NCBI RefSeq assembly: GCF_036345255.1
Contig: NZ_CP107783.1
Coordinates: 8,115,001 to 8,179,000, forward strand
Length of the DNA: 64,000 nucleotides
Origin: Streptomyces sp. NBC_00569
GTDB lineage: Bacteria; Actinomycetota; Actinomycetes; Streptomycetales; Streptomycetaceae
Direction: 5' to 3'
The stretch's first letter is position 1. Each line of letters opens with the position of its first letter. A program made the position numbers and the translations under genes. The notes below the pieces were generated by a model. The model ran no database searches. It was not told where the DNA came from and saw only the letters and a list, made by a program, of their open reading frames with translations. Below, piece after piece: positions 7,921-16,896 of this stretch.

Positions 7921-8493
7921 GTGTCGGACCTCGACCTGCTGACCCAGTCCCTCGGCCGCAACGTCAAGCGCTGGCGCACCGAGCGCGGCTTCACCCTGGA
8001 CGGTCTCGCGACGCGCGCCGGAGTCAGCCGCGGCATGCTCATCCAGATCGAGCAGGCCCGCACCAACCCCAGCATCGGCACCGTGGTCAAGATCGGTGAC
8101 GCGCTCGGCATCAGCATCACCACCCTGCTCGACTACGAACAGGGTCCGAAGGTCCGCATCGTCCCGCCCGAGCAGGCCGTACGCCTGTGGAGCACGGACG
8201 CCGGCAGCTACAACCGGCTGCTCGCCGGGACCGAGGCCCCCGGCCCTCTGGAGATGTGGGACTGGCACCTGGAACCCGGCGACGGCAGCGGCTCCGACCC
8301 GCACCCCGCGGGCACGGTGGAGCTGCTCCATGTGACGGCGGGCGAGCTGACCCTCGTCCTGGACGGCGCCGAGTACCGCGTGCCCGCCGGTTCCAGCGTC
8401 TCGTTCGAGGCCGACGCCTCGCACACCTACCGCAACGACGGCACCGAGACGATGGAGATGACCATGGCTGTCTCGGTGCCGCCCGTACGCTGA
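7921..8493 (+). CDS. XRE-family regulator with C-terminal cupin domain
   Basis: 190 residues. The N-terminal HTH_3 domain is at about residues 5-62 (LGRNVKRWRTERGFTLDGLA, then RAGVSRGMLIQIEQ). The C-terminal cupin_2 domain runs from about residue 105 to 185 (GTVELLHVTAGELTLVLDG, then VPAGSSVSFEADASHTYRN). This build is typical of small-molecule-sensing regulators such as PuuR/SutR relatives. GTG 7921 is chosen over TTG 7888 because the family begins close to the HTH. Divergent to the EamA exporter, which is its likely target. Confidence 0.85.
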   Translation: MSDLDLLTQSLGRNVKRWRTERGFTLDGLATRAGVSRGMLIQIEQARTNPSIGTVVKIGDALGISITTLLDYEQGPKVRIVPPEQAVRLWSTDAGSYNRLLAGTEAPGPLEMWDWHLEPGDGSGSDPHPAGTVELLHVTAGELTLVLDGAEYRVPAGSSVSFEADASHTYRNDGTETMEMTMAVSVPPVR

Positions 8494-8524
8494 GACGCCC
8501 GACTCGGTCGCGGTGGACGGCTGT

Positions 8525-8530
8525 TAGCGT
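8525..8530 (+). promoter_or_regulatory. -10 element of ybaK-like gene (leaderless)
   Basis: TAGCGT, 6 bases before ATG 8537; no ribosome binding site between. Confidence 0.45.
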
Positions 8531-8536
8531 GCCGAC

Positions 8537-9094
8537 ATGCGCGCACCCATCGGAAACTTCGAACACGTCCGCCCCGCTCCCGAGGCGCTCGACCTGCTGA
8601 CGGACCCGGTGGCCGACGCCGTACGGAACTGGCGCGGCGCGGTCCCGGCGGAGCAGCTGATCCATGTCGACACCGAGCCCGAGTGGGCGGACACGGCCAC
8701 GTTCGTCGAGCACTACGGCCCCGAGCTGCTCGAGGACTCCGCGAACTGCGTCGTCGTCGCGGGCAAGCGCGGCGGCGAGACGACCCTCGCCGCCTGCCTG
8801 GTCCTCTCCGGCACCCGGGTCGACGTCAATGGAGCCGTACGCCGTCAACTGGGCTCCCGCAAGGCGTCGTTCGCCCCGATGGAGACGGCCACCGGCGCCA
8901 CCGGCATGGAGTACGGCGGCATCACACCGATCGGGCTCCCCGCCGACTGGCCGCTCCTCGTGGACGCGGCCGTCGTCGACCGGCCGCACGTCCTGATCGG
9001 CAGCGGAACGCGCCGCGGCAAGCTCATCGTGCCCGGCAAGGCCTTCCTCGACCTGCCCGGAGCGGTGGTGCTCGAAGGGCTCGGCGTGAACTGA
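8537..9094 (+). CDS. YbaK/EbsC family aminoacyl-tRNA deacylase-like protein
   Basis: 185 residues with the YbaK/ProRS-associated editing domain from about residue 35 to 175: AEQLIHVDTEPEW, NCVVVAGKRGGETTLAACLVLSG, RRQLGSRKASFAPMETA, EYGGITPIGLPADWPLLVD and IGSGTRRGKLIVPGKAF. The conserved G-G-I-T-P-x-G block and the Arg/Lys-rich RRQLGSRKASF block line the substrate pocket in family structures. The likely role is hydrolysis of mischarged tRNA, but specificity is not predictable. Stands alone, after the XRE-cupin gene. Confidence 0.8.
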   Translation: MRAPIGNFEHVRPAPEALDLLTDPVADAVRNWRGAVPAEQLIHVDTEPEWADTATFVEHYGPELLEDSANCVVVAGKRGGETTLAACLVLSGTRVDVNGAVRRQLGSRKASFAPMETATGATGMEYGGITPIGLPADWPLLVDAAVVDRPHVLIGSGTRRGKLIVPGKAFLDLPGAVVLEGLGVN

Positions 9095-9191
9095 CCCCGC
9101 CCGGGGCCGAACGAACCCGGAGGCCGCCGCGTCTGAGGAGCGGCTCCGCGCAGTGGCGTGGGGCGGGGCGGAGAAACGGGTGGGGCGAGGT

Positions 9192-10043
9192 ATGAGAATC
9201 CGGACGGCGGCCGTGCTGGCGATGGTGTCGGGGGCGCTGGTGTCCGTGGTGGCCTGCGGCGCGGAAGTCCCCGAGGGCCTGGTGGTGACCGGCTCCTCGC
9301 CGGCTGTCCCCTACCGCGGTCCTCTCAAGACAAAGGCGCCCGACATCGACGGGGACGAGGACAACGTCCAGGGCGGGGGTGCCTCCGTCCTCGCCCTCGA
9401 ATGCGCGGGCAAGCCGTACCAGGGTGGCGGCGGGGACGACGGCTGGGGCGCGTCGGACGGCGCGGACTCGCCGGACGAGGCCCTGAACGCGCTCGTGGCC
9501 GACGAGTTCTCCCGGTCCCTTCCGCGGCGCGGCTATCGCGTCGAACGCGAGGCGGGCCGCCGCGTCCTGTACTCGTACGACGTCGGCGGCCGCACCCGTG
9601 TGGCCGTGATCGTCGCCAAGGACCTGCCGCACAGGCCGGGTTGGGGTCTGGAGACGTACGCCCAGTGCGATCCGTCCGAGTTCGCCCGCCGGGACCGCGC
9701 CCACCTCGACGTCCGGGTGTGGGAGGACCGCCAGGGGCGTCCGGTGCCGGCGTCCGAGATCTTCAGCGCGTCCGGGCCCGAGCACTGCGACTGGCAGTCG
9801 GCGGAGTTCCTCCACCTCGGTGACCGCCAGTACCTCCGGGACCCCGAACACGCGCTGCCCCGCAAACTCCTGCACTCCTCGTACGCGGAGAGGACCCGGC
9901 TGCCGGACGGGGCCACGGACACCGGATACCGCGACGGGCGGCGCCGGCTGTGGCTCTCGGCCGACAGGTCCGACGCCTTTGTGCGGACCGGGGGCGTCGT
10001 GGAGCGGTGGCCGGGGGCGATCGAGCCGATCGGGTGCAAGTGA
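9192..10043 (+). CDS. Secreted lipoprotein of unknown function
   Basis: 283 residues. The N-terminus MRIRTAAVLAMVSGALVSVVACGAE is a lipoprotein signal peptide with lipobox VVAC; Cys21 would be lipidated. The mature part has no domain I recognise; it contains 'ECAGKPYQGGGGDDGWG', 'YSYDVGGRTRVAVIVAKD' and paired Cys near 'CDPSEF' and 'EHCDWQSAEFLHLG'. ATG 9192 is preferred to the in-frame ATG 9153 because it places the signal peptide at the N-terminus and has GGGCGAGG just upstream. It stands alone. Confidence 0.75.
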   Translation: MRIRTAAVLAMVSGALVSVVACGAEVPEGLVVTGSSPAVPYRGPLKTKAPDIDGDEDNVQGGGASVLALECAGKPYQGGGGDDGWGASDGADSPDEALNALVADEFSRSLPRRGYRVEREAGRRVLYSYDVGGRTRVAVIVAKDLPHRPGWGLETYAQCDPSEFARRDRAHLDVRVWEDRQGRPVPASEIFSASGPEHCDWQSAEFLHLGDRQYLRDPEHALPRKLLHSSYAERTRLPDGATDTGYRDGRRRLWLSADRSDAFVRTGGVVERWPGAIEPIGCK

Positions 10044-10142
10044 GGACGGGGACGCTTAGGCTCCCTCTCGGAGCAAGCGCTTTCCGCGCCTTGTCCCGCT
10101 CGCCCCTGCCCCGCTCCGCCCGGCCTGGCTGAGGAGCCCCGC

Positions 10143-10913
10143 ATGCCCTCCGAGACCGACCTCCCGTCGACCGACCTCTCCCATCCGCTGCCCGGAGCCG
10201 TCGGCCTCTCCCACCTGAACGCCTACGAGTGGGAGGCCGCCGACGGAGTGTGCGGCGGCACCCCGCATCTGCACCTGGTGTGCACGGAGGCCTACGTCGT
10301 CACCGGCGGACGCGGCGCCGTGCAGACACTCAGCCCCGGCGGCTACCGCGAAGTCTCCCTGGAAGCGGGCTCGGTGGCGTGGTTCACGCCGGGCACCGTG
10401 CACCGCATGGTGCAGCGAGGCGACCTGCGCATCACCGTCCTCATGCAGAACAGCGGTCTGCCCGAGGCCGGTGACGCCGTCTTCACCTTCCCGCCCGACG
10501 TGCTCGCCGATCCCGAGCGCTACGCCGCCGCCGCGACACTCCCGGCCCGGACGGGACCCCTGGCGGAGGCGGCCGCACGGCAGCGGCGCGACCTCGCCGT
10601 CGAGGGCTATCTGCCGCTGCGCGAGGCGCTGTCGGCCGGGGACGACGCGCCGTACCTGGAATTCCAGCGGGCCGCGGCGCGCCTCGTCCGGGACAAGGTG
10701 CCCGTCTGGCGCGAGCTGTGGCGGGCCGGGGCGCTGGCCGCCGCCGAGCGCACCGGCGCCCAGCTCGCGGCCCTCGCATCCGGCGACCCCTCCTACCTCA
10801 CAGGATCGGCCTCGTACGACACGGGTCCCACCCGGCGCGGCGGGTACGGCATGTGCGGCCGCCGTGACGAGTACGAGCTGCCCGGGTCGACGCTGCCGCA
10901 GCGGGACGGGTAA
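10143..10913 (+). CDS. Cupin domain-containing protein
   Basis: 256 residues. The N-terminal half is a single cupin: PHLHLVCTEAYVVTGGRGAVQ (His-x-His then Glu) and EAGSVAWFTPGTVHRMVQRGD (second motif with His), giving a plausible metal site. The C-terminal half (about residues 130-256) is Ala/Arg rich and helical, ending in CGRRDEYELPGS, and is not recognised. Could be a sugar-binding or isomerase-like cupin. GAGGAGC upstream serves as ribosome binding site. Confidence 0.7.
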   Translation: MPSETDLPSTDLSHPLPGAVGLSHLNAYEWEAADGVCGGTPHLHLVCTEAYVVTGGRGAVQTLSPGGYREVSLEAGSVAWFTPGTVHRMVQRGDLRITVLMQNSGLPEAGDAVFTFPPDVLADPERYAAAATLPARTGPLAEAAARQRRDLAVEGYLPLREALSAGDDAPYLEFQRAAARLVRDKVPVWRELWRAGALAAAERTGAQLAALASGDPSYLTGSASYDTGPTRRGGYGMCGRRDEYELPGSTLPQRDG

Positions 10914-10952
10914 CTGCCGCCTCGTGTAAGGGAGTCACCGGGACGGGGCGAC

Positions 10953-11360
10953 TCAGCCCAGGCGGGGGATCTCGATCGCCGGGCACTTGTCCATGACCAT
11001 CGCAAGCCCCGCGTCGCGCGTGCGCCCGTACGCCGCCTCGTCGATCACGCCGAGCTGGAACCAGACCGCGTCCGCGCCGATCGACCGGGCCTCGTCGGCG
11101 ACCTGGCCCGCGAGGTGGGAGTTGACGAAGACGTCGACCACGTCGACCTTGAACGGGATCTCTTCGAGGGACGCGTAGCCCTGCTCGCCGTGGACCGACT
11201 CGGCCTTCGGGTGGACCGGGACGATGCGCTTGCCGAAGCGCTGGAGGACCTCGGCGACGCCGTACGCGGCGCGCGCCCTGTTCGAGGAGAGGCCCACGAC
11301 CGCCCAGGTGTCACCGAGCTCCGTGAGGATCCTGCGGACCGTCTCCTGATCGCCGTACAT
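10953..11360 (-). CDS. CoA-binding protein (YccU-like)
   Basis: 135 residues, a single Rossmann CoA-binding domain: WAVVGLSSNRARAAYGVAEVL, GKRIVPVHPKAESVHGEQGY, IPFKVDVVDVFVNSHLAGQV, DAVWFQLGVIDEAAY and MVMDKCPAIEIPRL. Length and final 'MDKCPAIEIPR' are typical of the family. The exact role in the cell is not established. ATG 11360 follows GGAGGCAGC on the minus strand. Confidence 0.85.
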   Translation of the reverse strand: MYGDQETVRRILTELGDTWAVVGLSSNRARAAYGVAEVLQRFGKRIVPVHPKAESVHGEQGYASLEEIPFKVDVVDVFVNSHLAGQVADEARSIGADAVWFQLGVIDEAAYGRTRDAGLAMVMDKCPAIEIPRLG

Positions 11361-11437
11361 GCGCTGCCTCCTGGGGGTCGACGGGTGTTCACCGTGATCA
11401 ACAGGGCGGTGCCGTGCGGGATTCCCCCGGGACGAGG

Positions 11438-12370
11438 TCAGAGGAACGTGGCCGCGTGCAGGATGCGGATCATGGTCACCGCGGAGTTCGCCGACGACAT
11501 CGCCGACACCGCCGTGCCCACGGCTGCCGCCCACGCCGCGAGGCCGATCCCCGTGCCGGCCGGTGGCCAGATGCGCGCCGCAGGGGCCGGGCGCAGAAGG
11601 GCCGCGACCCGGCGCGGGACCGGGCCCGGCGCCGCGAGGCCCGCCAGTGTGGGGGCCGGCGCGGCGCGCGAGACGAGGGCGGCCTTGCCGATCGCACGGG
11701 CCACGACACGGCGGTCGTGCACGCAGCGCGCCGCGTCCTCGTCGGCCCACCGCTCCGTCGAGTACACCACCGCCGTGCGCAGCGGCAGCAGGAAGGGATT
11801 GGCCCGCGCCGCCAACTGCGCCACCAGCAGATGACGGTGGTGCCGGGCCGCCAGGTGGGCCCGCTCGTGCGCGAACAGCGCCCTGCGCTCCGGCCCGGTG
11901 AGCACGGCCAGGAGCCCGGTCGTGACCACCACCCGGTCACGGTCCCCACCGGGCAGTGCATACGCGTACGGCACCGTGTCCGGCACGACCGCGACGCCCC
12001 GGTCGCGCAGCCCGGCGAGCGCCCGCCGGGCCCGGCGCCGCACCGAGTGGTGCCGGACGACGACCCGCGTACAGGCCACGAGCACGACGGCGAGGGCGGG
12101 GATCGCGGCCCTGCCCGCCATCCCGTCGAACGGCACGGCCGCCCGCACCTCGGGGTCCGACCAGCCGTCGGGGAGGGGGTTTCCGGGCAGTTGGGCCGTG
12201 CCGACGACCATGAGCAGCGCCAGGCACAGCGTGCTGCACACGGCCATCACCCCCGCGACGGCCGTCAGGAGACGGGTCGCGGTGCGCGGGTGGAGATGCT
12301 GCTCGGCCAGGCGCGCCATGGGCCACGCCGTCAGCGGCAGCACCAGCGGCAGGAAGACGAAGACCCCCAT
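11438..12370 (-). CDS. M56 family membrane metallopeptidase (BlaR1-like, no sensor domain)
   Basis: 310 residues. Membrane segments near residues 1-20, 35-57, 87-101 and 275-295. The zinc motif HERAH (HExxH) occurs in ERRALFAHERAHLAARHHRH, followed by the downstream Glu in YSTERWADEDAA. No penicillin-binding sensor domain, so it is shorter than BlaR1/MecR1. Located 7 bases after the BlaI-like repressor, forming the usual repressor/protease pair; in the known systems the protease inactivates the repressor after signal perception. No beta-lactamase gene lies nearby. Confidence 0.85.
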   Translation of the reverse strand: MGVFVFLPLVLPLTAWPMARLAEQHLHPRTATRLLTAVAGVMAVCSTLCLALLMVVGTAQLPGNPLPDGWSDPEVRAAVPFDGMAGRAAIPALAVVLVACTRVVVRHHSVRRRARRALAGLRDRGVAVVPDTVPYAYALPGGDRDRVVVTTGLLAVLTGPERRALFAHERAHLAARHHRHLLVAQLAARANPFLLPLRTAVVYSTERWADEDAARCVHDRRVVARAIGKAALVSRAAPAPTLAGLAAPGPVPRRVAALLRPAPAARIWPPAGTGIGLAAWAAAVGTAVSAMSSANSAVTMIRILHAATFL

Positions 12371-12377
12371 CGCCGGC

Positions 12378-12794
12378 TCAGCCCTCGCCGGTGCCGGGGG
12401 CTTCGTCCGGCCGTTCCGCCTGTTCGAGGAGGTCCCGCAGCAGTTGTTCGTCGCCCGGAGGCAGCGCGGTGACGAAGCGGGCGAGGACCGCCTCGCGGTT
12501 CGACTCGCCGTCGAGCACCTTGCGCATGCGCAGCGCTGCGAGCCCCGCCCCGTCGGCGGCCGGCGTCCACAGGAAGGAGCGGCCCTGGCGGGCGCGGGTC
12601 ACCGCGCTCTTGGCGAGGAGCCGCGTCAGGATCGTCACCACGGTCGTGTAGGCGAGGTCGCCGCCGACCCGCTCCTGGACCCAGGCCGCCGTCACCGGGC
12701 CCGGCGCCTCGCACAGCGCCGAGAGGACCTGGGCCTCCAGCTCGCCCTGCCCCCGGCGCCGCGGCCGCCGGCCGTCGTGTCCGTCCCGCGTCAT
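12378..12794 (-). CDS. BlaI/MecI/CopY family transcriptional repressor
   Basis: 138 residues with the penicillinase-repressor winged helix: RRGQGELEAQVLSALCEAPG, AWVQERVGGDLAYTTVVTIL, TRLLAKSAVTRARQGRSFLW, then a C-terminal dimerisation helix region (AVLARFVTALPPGDEQLLRD). The protease-sensitive linker type is present. First gene of the pair with the M56 protease. Such pairs in actinobacteria can respond to beta-lactams or other stress and often control targets elsewhere. Confidence 0.85.
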   Translation of the reverse strand: MTRDGHDGRRPRRRGQGELEAQVLSALCEAPGPVTAAWVQERVGGDLAYTTVVTILTRLLAKSAVTRARQGRSFLWTPAADGAGLAALRMRKVLDGESNREAVLARFVTALPPGDEQLLRDLLEQAERPDEAPGTGEG

Positions 12795-12868
12795 GTCCCG
12801 TCGCCCTCCGCCCCGGCCGTCACCCACGCATGAGCGCCACATCCTATTCCGCGGGATGCGGGCGCAGG

Positions 12869-14836
12869 TCAGCCCACGTGGACGCGGGGCCGCCGGGCGG
12901 GGTCGGGCTCGGCGCGGCGCAGCACCTCGCGGGTGACCGGTGCGACCTCGCCGTCGCCGAACACCAGGAAGCGCAACAGGTGGCTGACGGGATGGCCCTC
13001 GGTCCAGTTGAAGTACGCGTGCGGCACCTCGCCCGTGCGGGCCCGCAGGCTCATGAGGACGGCCGCGATGGTGTTCGGCACGCCCGCGCCCTGGACACGC
13101 AGCCGGCGTACGCCGTGCTTCTCGTCGCCGTGGACCTCGACCGGCGCGGTGAAGTCCGACGAGTCGTGGACGAAGACCTCCAGGAAGAGGACGGGCCGCC
13201 CGTCCGGGATGTGGGTCTGCTCGCGCTGGCTGTACTCCTTGGCGCGGTACTCGGCCTTGGAGTGCTCGTCGGGCTCGTTCGCGATGATGCGCAGCGGGCC
13301 GTGGGCCGCGGCCTCGTCGACGATCCGCGCGGCCGTTGCGTCGAACGTCACCTCGCCCGCCCGCAGTTCGAAGGCGCGGTGCACGCGCGACGCGAACGAG
13401 GTGAGGAGGATCCCGACGATGAAGAGGAGGGCGATCTTGATTCCGTCGGGCCGCTCGATGACGTTCGTGACGAGCGTGTACCCGAACACGGCGGTGATCG
13501 CCCCGAAGCCGACGGTCGCGGCCTTGCGCCCGCGCGAGCGCACCGCGACCGTCGAGGCGAACGACGCCGACAGCATCAGGACCAGGACACCGGTCGCGTA
13601 CGCGCCGCTCTGGTCGTCGACGTTCGCGTTGAACCAGAGCGTGATGAAGACGGCGATCGCCATGAACAGGAGCACCAGCGGGCGGACCGCGCGCGTCCAC
13701 TCCGGGGCCATGCCGTAGCGCGGCAGGTAGCGCGGCACGAGGTTGAGGAGCCCCGCGAGCGCAGAGGCTCCGGCGAACCACAGGATGGCGATGGTCGAGA
13801 CGTCGTACACGGTGCCGAATCCCTCGCCCAGGTACTGGTGCGCGAGGAACGCGAGGGCGCGGCCGTTGGCCGGGCCGCCGCTCTCGAACGCGGACTGGGG
13901 GATGAGGATCGTCGTCGCGAGGCTGGAGAGCAGCAGGAAACCGCTCATGATCAGCGCGGCCGTGGTGAGCAGCTTGCGGGTGTCACGCACCCGTCCCTCG
14001 GGACGCGCGTACGTGTCCGTGGCGTCGCCGCGCACCTGGGGCATCACGGCGACGCCCGTCTCGAAGCCGGACATGCCGAGCGCCAGCTTCGGGAAGACGA
14101 GAAGCGCCACCCCGATCATGGCGACGGGTGAGGAGTGCGCGGCGGTCATGGCGTCCCACCAGTTGCCGATCTTCACCGGCTCGGTCAGGACGTGCCAGGC
14201 GGCGGTCATGAGGACGACCACGTTCAGCATGAGGTAAAGGGCGACGAGCACGACCGCCACCCGTATCGCCTCACGGAAACCCTTGAGGAACACCGCGCCG
14301 AGGCCGGCCACCAGGAACAGTGTGATCCAGATGTTCGCGCCGTCGAGCGACGCGGGCGCGAAGGGGTTCTCGACGACGTGCGCCGCGGCGTCGGCCGCCG
14401 ACAGCGTGATCGTGATCATGAAGTCGGTGGCGGCGAACCCGAGCAGCACGAGGACGAACAGCTTCCCCGCCCACCACGGAAGGAGCCGCTCCAGCATCGC
14501 GATGGAACCCTCGCCGTGCGGGGACTCCCTGGCGACGCGGCGGTACACCGGCAGCGCGCCGCCGAGCGTGAGCGCGATCAGGACGAGGGTGGCCAGCGGG
14601 GACAGGAGCCCCGCGGCGAGTGCGGCGATGCCCGGCTGATAGCCGAGGGTCGAGAAGTAGTCCACGCCCGTCAGGCACATCACCCGCCACCACGTGTGGC
14701 CCTTGTGCTCGGCCGGCGGAGTGCCGTGAGGTCCCGGATGCCGGGCCGTCGTCTCGCTCAGCCCTTCGAGGAGCCAGGACCGCCAGCGTGGGGACGGCGG
14801 CCGGACGGCCTCGATCTCGGTCTGCGTGCCGGTCAT
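12869..14836 (-). CDS. APC-superfamily permease (KimA/KUP-like)
   Basis: 655 residues. About twelve membrane helices from [20 protein letters not shown] (about residue 57) to about residue 480, then a cytosolic C-terminal domain of about 150 residues. The '[13 protein letters not shown]' start and '[14 protein letters not shown]' loop fit the APC subgroup that includes the potassium importer KimA, which also carries a cytosolic C-terminal domain; an amino-acid substrate cannot be excluded. ATG 14836 ([11 protein letters not shown]) chosen over an in-frame start at 14899. No c-di-AMP riboswitch was found in the 173-base upstream region. Confidence 0.75.
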   Translation of the reverse strand: MTGTQTEIEAVRPPSPRWRSWLLEGLSETTARHPGPHGTPPAEHKGHTWWRVMCLTGVDYFSTLGYQPGIAALAAGLLSPLATLVLIALTLGGALPVYRRVARESPHGEGSIAMLERLLPWWAGKLFVLVLLGFAATDFMITITLSAADAAAHVVENPFAPASLDGANIWITLFLVAGLGAVFLKGFREAIRVAVVLVALYLMLNVVVLMTAAWHVLTEPVKIGNWWDAMTAAHSSPVAMIGVALLVFPKLALGMSGFETGVAVMPQVRGDATDTYARPEGRVRDTRKLLTTAALIMSGFLLLSSLATTILIPQSAFESGGPANGRALAFLAHQYLGEGFGTVYDVSTIAILWFAGASALAGLLNLVPRYLPRYGMAPEWTRAVRPLVLLFMAIAVFITLWFNANVDDQSGAYATGVLVLMLSASFASTVAVRSRGRKAATVGFGAITAVFGYTLVTNVIERPDGIKIALLFIVGILLTSFASRVHRAFELRAGEVTFDATAARIVDEAAAHGPLRIIANEPDEHSKAEYRAKEYSQREQTHIPDGRPVLFLEVFVHDSSDFTAPVEVHGDEKHGVRRLRVQGAGVPNTIAAVLMSLRARTGEVPHAYFNWTEGHPVSHLLRFLVFGDGEVAPVTREVLRRAEPDPARRPRVHVG

Positions 14837-14997
14837 GGGCGAAACTGCTTTCTGTCGTGCCGGTACGGACCCGGGGGGTGCATCCGCGCAGGAAGCCACG
14901 GGAACGGACGTCCCGCGAGCGCTGCGACGACGAGCGAGTATTCACCACCGCGTGGCCGGGGCGACGGGCGGGGGCGAGCGAACCCCGGCACGCGGCA

Positions 14998-15003
14998 TAC
15001 GCT
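14998..15003 (+). promoter_or_regulatory. -10 element of yigZ-like gene (leaderless)
   Basis: TACGCT, 6 bases before ATG 15010, in the region divergent to the permease gene. Confidence 0.4.
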
Positions 15004-15009
15004 GGCCGG

Positions 15010-15636
15010 ATGCAGGACGAGTACCGCACCGTGGCCCGTGAGGGCGTGCACGAGACCGAGATCAACCGCTCCCGGTTCCTGTGCGCGCTCGCGCCCGCGG
15101 CCACCGAGCGCGAGGCCCAGGACTTCGTGGCGCGCATCCGCAAGGAGCACCCCACGGCGTCCCACAACTGCTACGCGTACGTCATCGGCGCCGACGCCTC
15201 CGTGCAGAAGGCGAGCGACGACGGCGAACCGGGCGGCACGGCCGGCGTCCCCATGCTCCAGATGCTCACGCGCCGCGAGATGCGGTACGTCGTCGCCGTC
15301 GTGACCCGCTACTACGGAGGCGTGAAGCTCGGCGCGGGCGGCCTCATCCGCGCCTACGGAGGAGCCGTCGGCGAGGCGCTCGACGCGCTGGGCACCCTCA
15401 CCCGGCGCCGCTTCCGGCTCGCCACCGTCACCGTCGACCACCAGCGCGCCGGCAAGGTGCAGAACGATCTGCGGTCGACGGGACGTGAGGTGCGTGACGT
15501 CCATTACGGGGAGGCGGTCACGATCGAGATCGGTCTGCCGGACGCCGACGTGGAAGCGTTCCGCGCGTGGCTGGCCGATGTCACCGCCGGCACCGCGGAG
15601 TTCGAGCTCGGGGGAGAGGCGTACGGGGACGCGTGA
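15010..15636 (+). CDS. YigZ/IMPACT family protein
   Basis: 208 residues. The N-terminal UPF0029 (IMPACT) domain has the diagnostic stretches EINRSRFLCALAPA, HNCYAYVIGADAS, SDDGEPGGTAGVPMLQML and VVTRYYGGVKLGAGGLIRAY; the C-terminal DUF1949 ferredoxin-like domain follows from about residue 138. Family members bind nucleic acid or ribosomal components, but the role in bacteria is poorly defined. Start at ATG 15010, since the family begins near 'EYRTVAREG'. Confidence 0.9.
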   Translation: MQDEYRTVAREGVHETEINRSRFLCALAPAATEREAQDFVARIRKEHPTASHNCYAYVIGADASVQKASDDGEPGGTAGVPMLQMLTRREMRYVVAVVTRYYGGVKLGAGGLIRAYGGAVGEALDALGTLTRRRFRLATVTVDHQRAGKVQNDLRSTGREVRDVHYGEAVTIEIGLPDADVEAFRAWLADVTAGTAEFELGGEAYGDA

Positions 15637-15718
15637 CCGGCTCGGGCGGGCGGGGCGCGTGCGCGGCGGAGCCGGTACCGATACGCCGGTAGCCGCCCGT
15701 GATGTCCGACCCGCCCGT

Positions 15719-15724
15719 TAGTCT
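15719..15724 (+). promoter_or_regulatory. -10 element of sbcD (leaderless)
   Basis: TAGTCT, 8 bases before ATG 15733, no ribosome binding site between. Confidence 0.45.
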
Positions 15725-15732
15725 CGGGGATC

Positions 15733-16896
15733 ATGAGGCTGCTGCACACTTCCGACTGGCATCTCGGCCGGGCGTTCCACCGGGTGAACATGCTCGGCGC
15801 CCAGGCCGAGTTCATCGGTCACCTCGTCGCGACCGTCCGTGAGCGGGGCGTCGACGCGGTGGTCGTGTCGGGCGACGTGTACGACCGCGCGGTGCCGCCC
15901 CTCGCCGCGGTCGAGCTGTTCGACGACGCCCTGCACCGCCTCGCCGACCAGGGCATCCCCACGGTGATGATCTCCGGGAACCACGACTCGGCGCGCCGCC
16001 TCGGCGTCGGCGCCGGGCTCATCGGCCGCGCCGGCATCCATCTGCGCACCGACCCCGGCGCGTGCGCGACCCCCGTCCTGATCCCGGACGCCACCGGAGA
16101 CGTGGCCTTCTACGGACTGCCCTACCTCGAACCGGCGCTGGTCAAGGACGAGTTCCGGGTGTCGAAGCCGGGACACGAGGCCGTCCTGGCCGCCGCCATG
16201 GACCGGGTGCGGGCCGATCTCGCCGAGCGACCGGCGGGGACCCGGTCCGTGGTGCTCGCCCACGCCTTCGTCACCGGCGGCGAGGCCAGCGACAGCGAGC
16301 GCGACATCACCGTCGGCGGAGTCGCCGCCGTCCCCTCCGGCGTCTTCGACGGCGTCGACTACGTGGCGCTCGGGCATCTGCACGGCAGCCAGGTCATCTC
16401 CGAGCGGGTGCGCTACTCCGGCTCGCCGCTCCCGTACTCCTTCTCCGAGGCCGACCACCGCAAGAGCATGTGGCTCGTCGACCTGGACGCGGACGGCTTC
16501 GCCGCCGCCGAGCGCGTCGACTGCCCGGTGCCCAGGCCGCTCGCCCGGATCCGCGGGGACCTCGCGGACCTGCTTGCGCGCCCGGACCTCACCGCGCACG
16601 AGAAGTCCTGGGTCGAGGCCACGCTCACCGACCCGGTCAGGCCGGACGACCCCATGGCCCGCCTCACCGAGCGGTTCCCGCACACCCTCAGCCTCGCCTT
16701 CGACCCGCAGCGCGCCCCCGAGGACCCCGACGTCTCGTACGCGCAGCGCCTCAAGGGGCGCGACGACCAGCAGATCGCGGAGGACTTCGTGACCCATGTG
16801 CGCGGCGCCGGACCCGACGAGCGCGAGCGCGCCGTCCTGCGCGAGGCGCTCGACGCCGTGCGCGTCGACGACATCAGGCGCGAGGTCGCCCGATGA
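15733..16896 (+). CDS. sbcD: Exonuclease SbcCD, nuclease subunit SbcD
   Basis: 387 residues, calcineurin-like phosphodiesterase of the Mre11 type. Metal-binding motifs: LHTSDWHLGR (residues 4-13), VSGDVYDRA (about 50-58), ISGNHDSARRL (about 80-90), VLAHAFVTGG and YVALGHLHGSQ (about 215-225). It cleaves DNA ends and hairpins together with SbcC. The stop codon overlaps the sbcC start (ATGA), so the two are translationally coupled. Presumably cytosolic and constitutive. Confidence 0.95.
   Translation: MRLLHTSDWHLGRAFHRVNMLGAQAEFIGHLVATVRERGVDAVVVSGDVYDRAVPPLAAVELFDDALHRLADQGIPTVMISGNHDSARRLGVGAGLIGRAGIHLRTDPGACATPVLIPDATGDVAFYGLPYLEPALVKDEFRVSKPGHEAVLAAAMDRVRADLAERPAGTRSVVLAHAFVTGGEASDSERDITVGGVAAVPSGVFDGVDYVALGHLHGSQVISERVRYSGSPLPYSFSEADHRKSMWLVDLDADGFAAAERVDCPVPRPLARIRGDLADLLARPDLTAHEKSWVEATLTDPVRPDDPMARLTERFPHTLSLAFDPQRAPEDPDVSYAQRLKGRDDQQIAEDFVTHVRGAGPDERERAVLREALDAVRVDDIRREVAR

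Noticed and set aside
12830..14131. 433-codon plus-strand frame opposite the permease gene
   Set aside because: Low-complexity, Arg/Asp/His-rich antisense product; the minus strand has a well-formed transporter.
14837..15009. Possible c-di-AMP riboswitch before the KimA-like permease
   Set aside because: Only 173 bases are available and none of the conserved ydaO blocks were found there.
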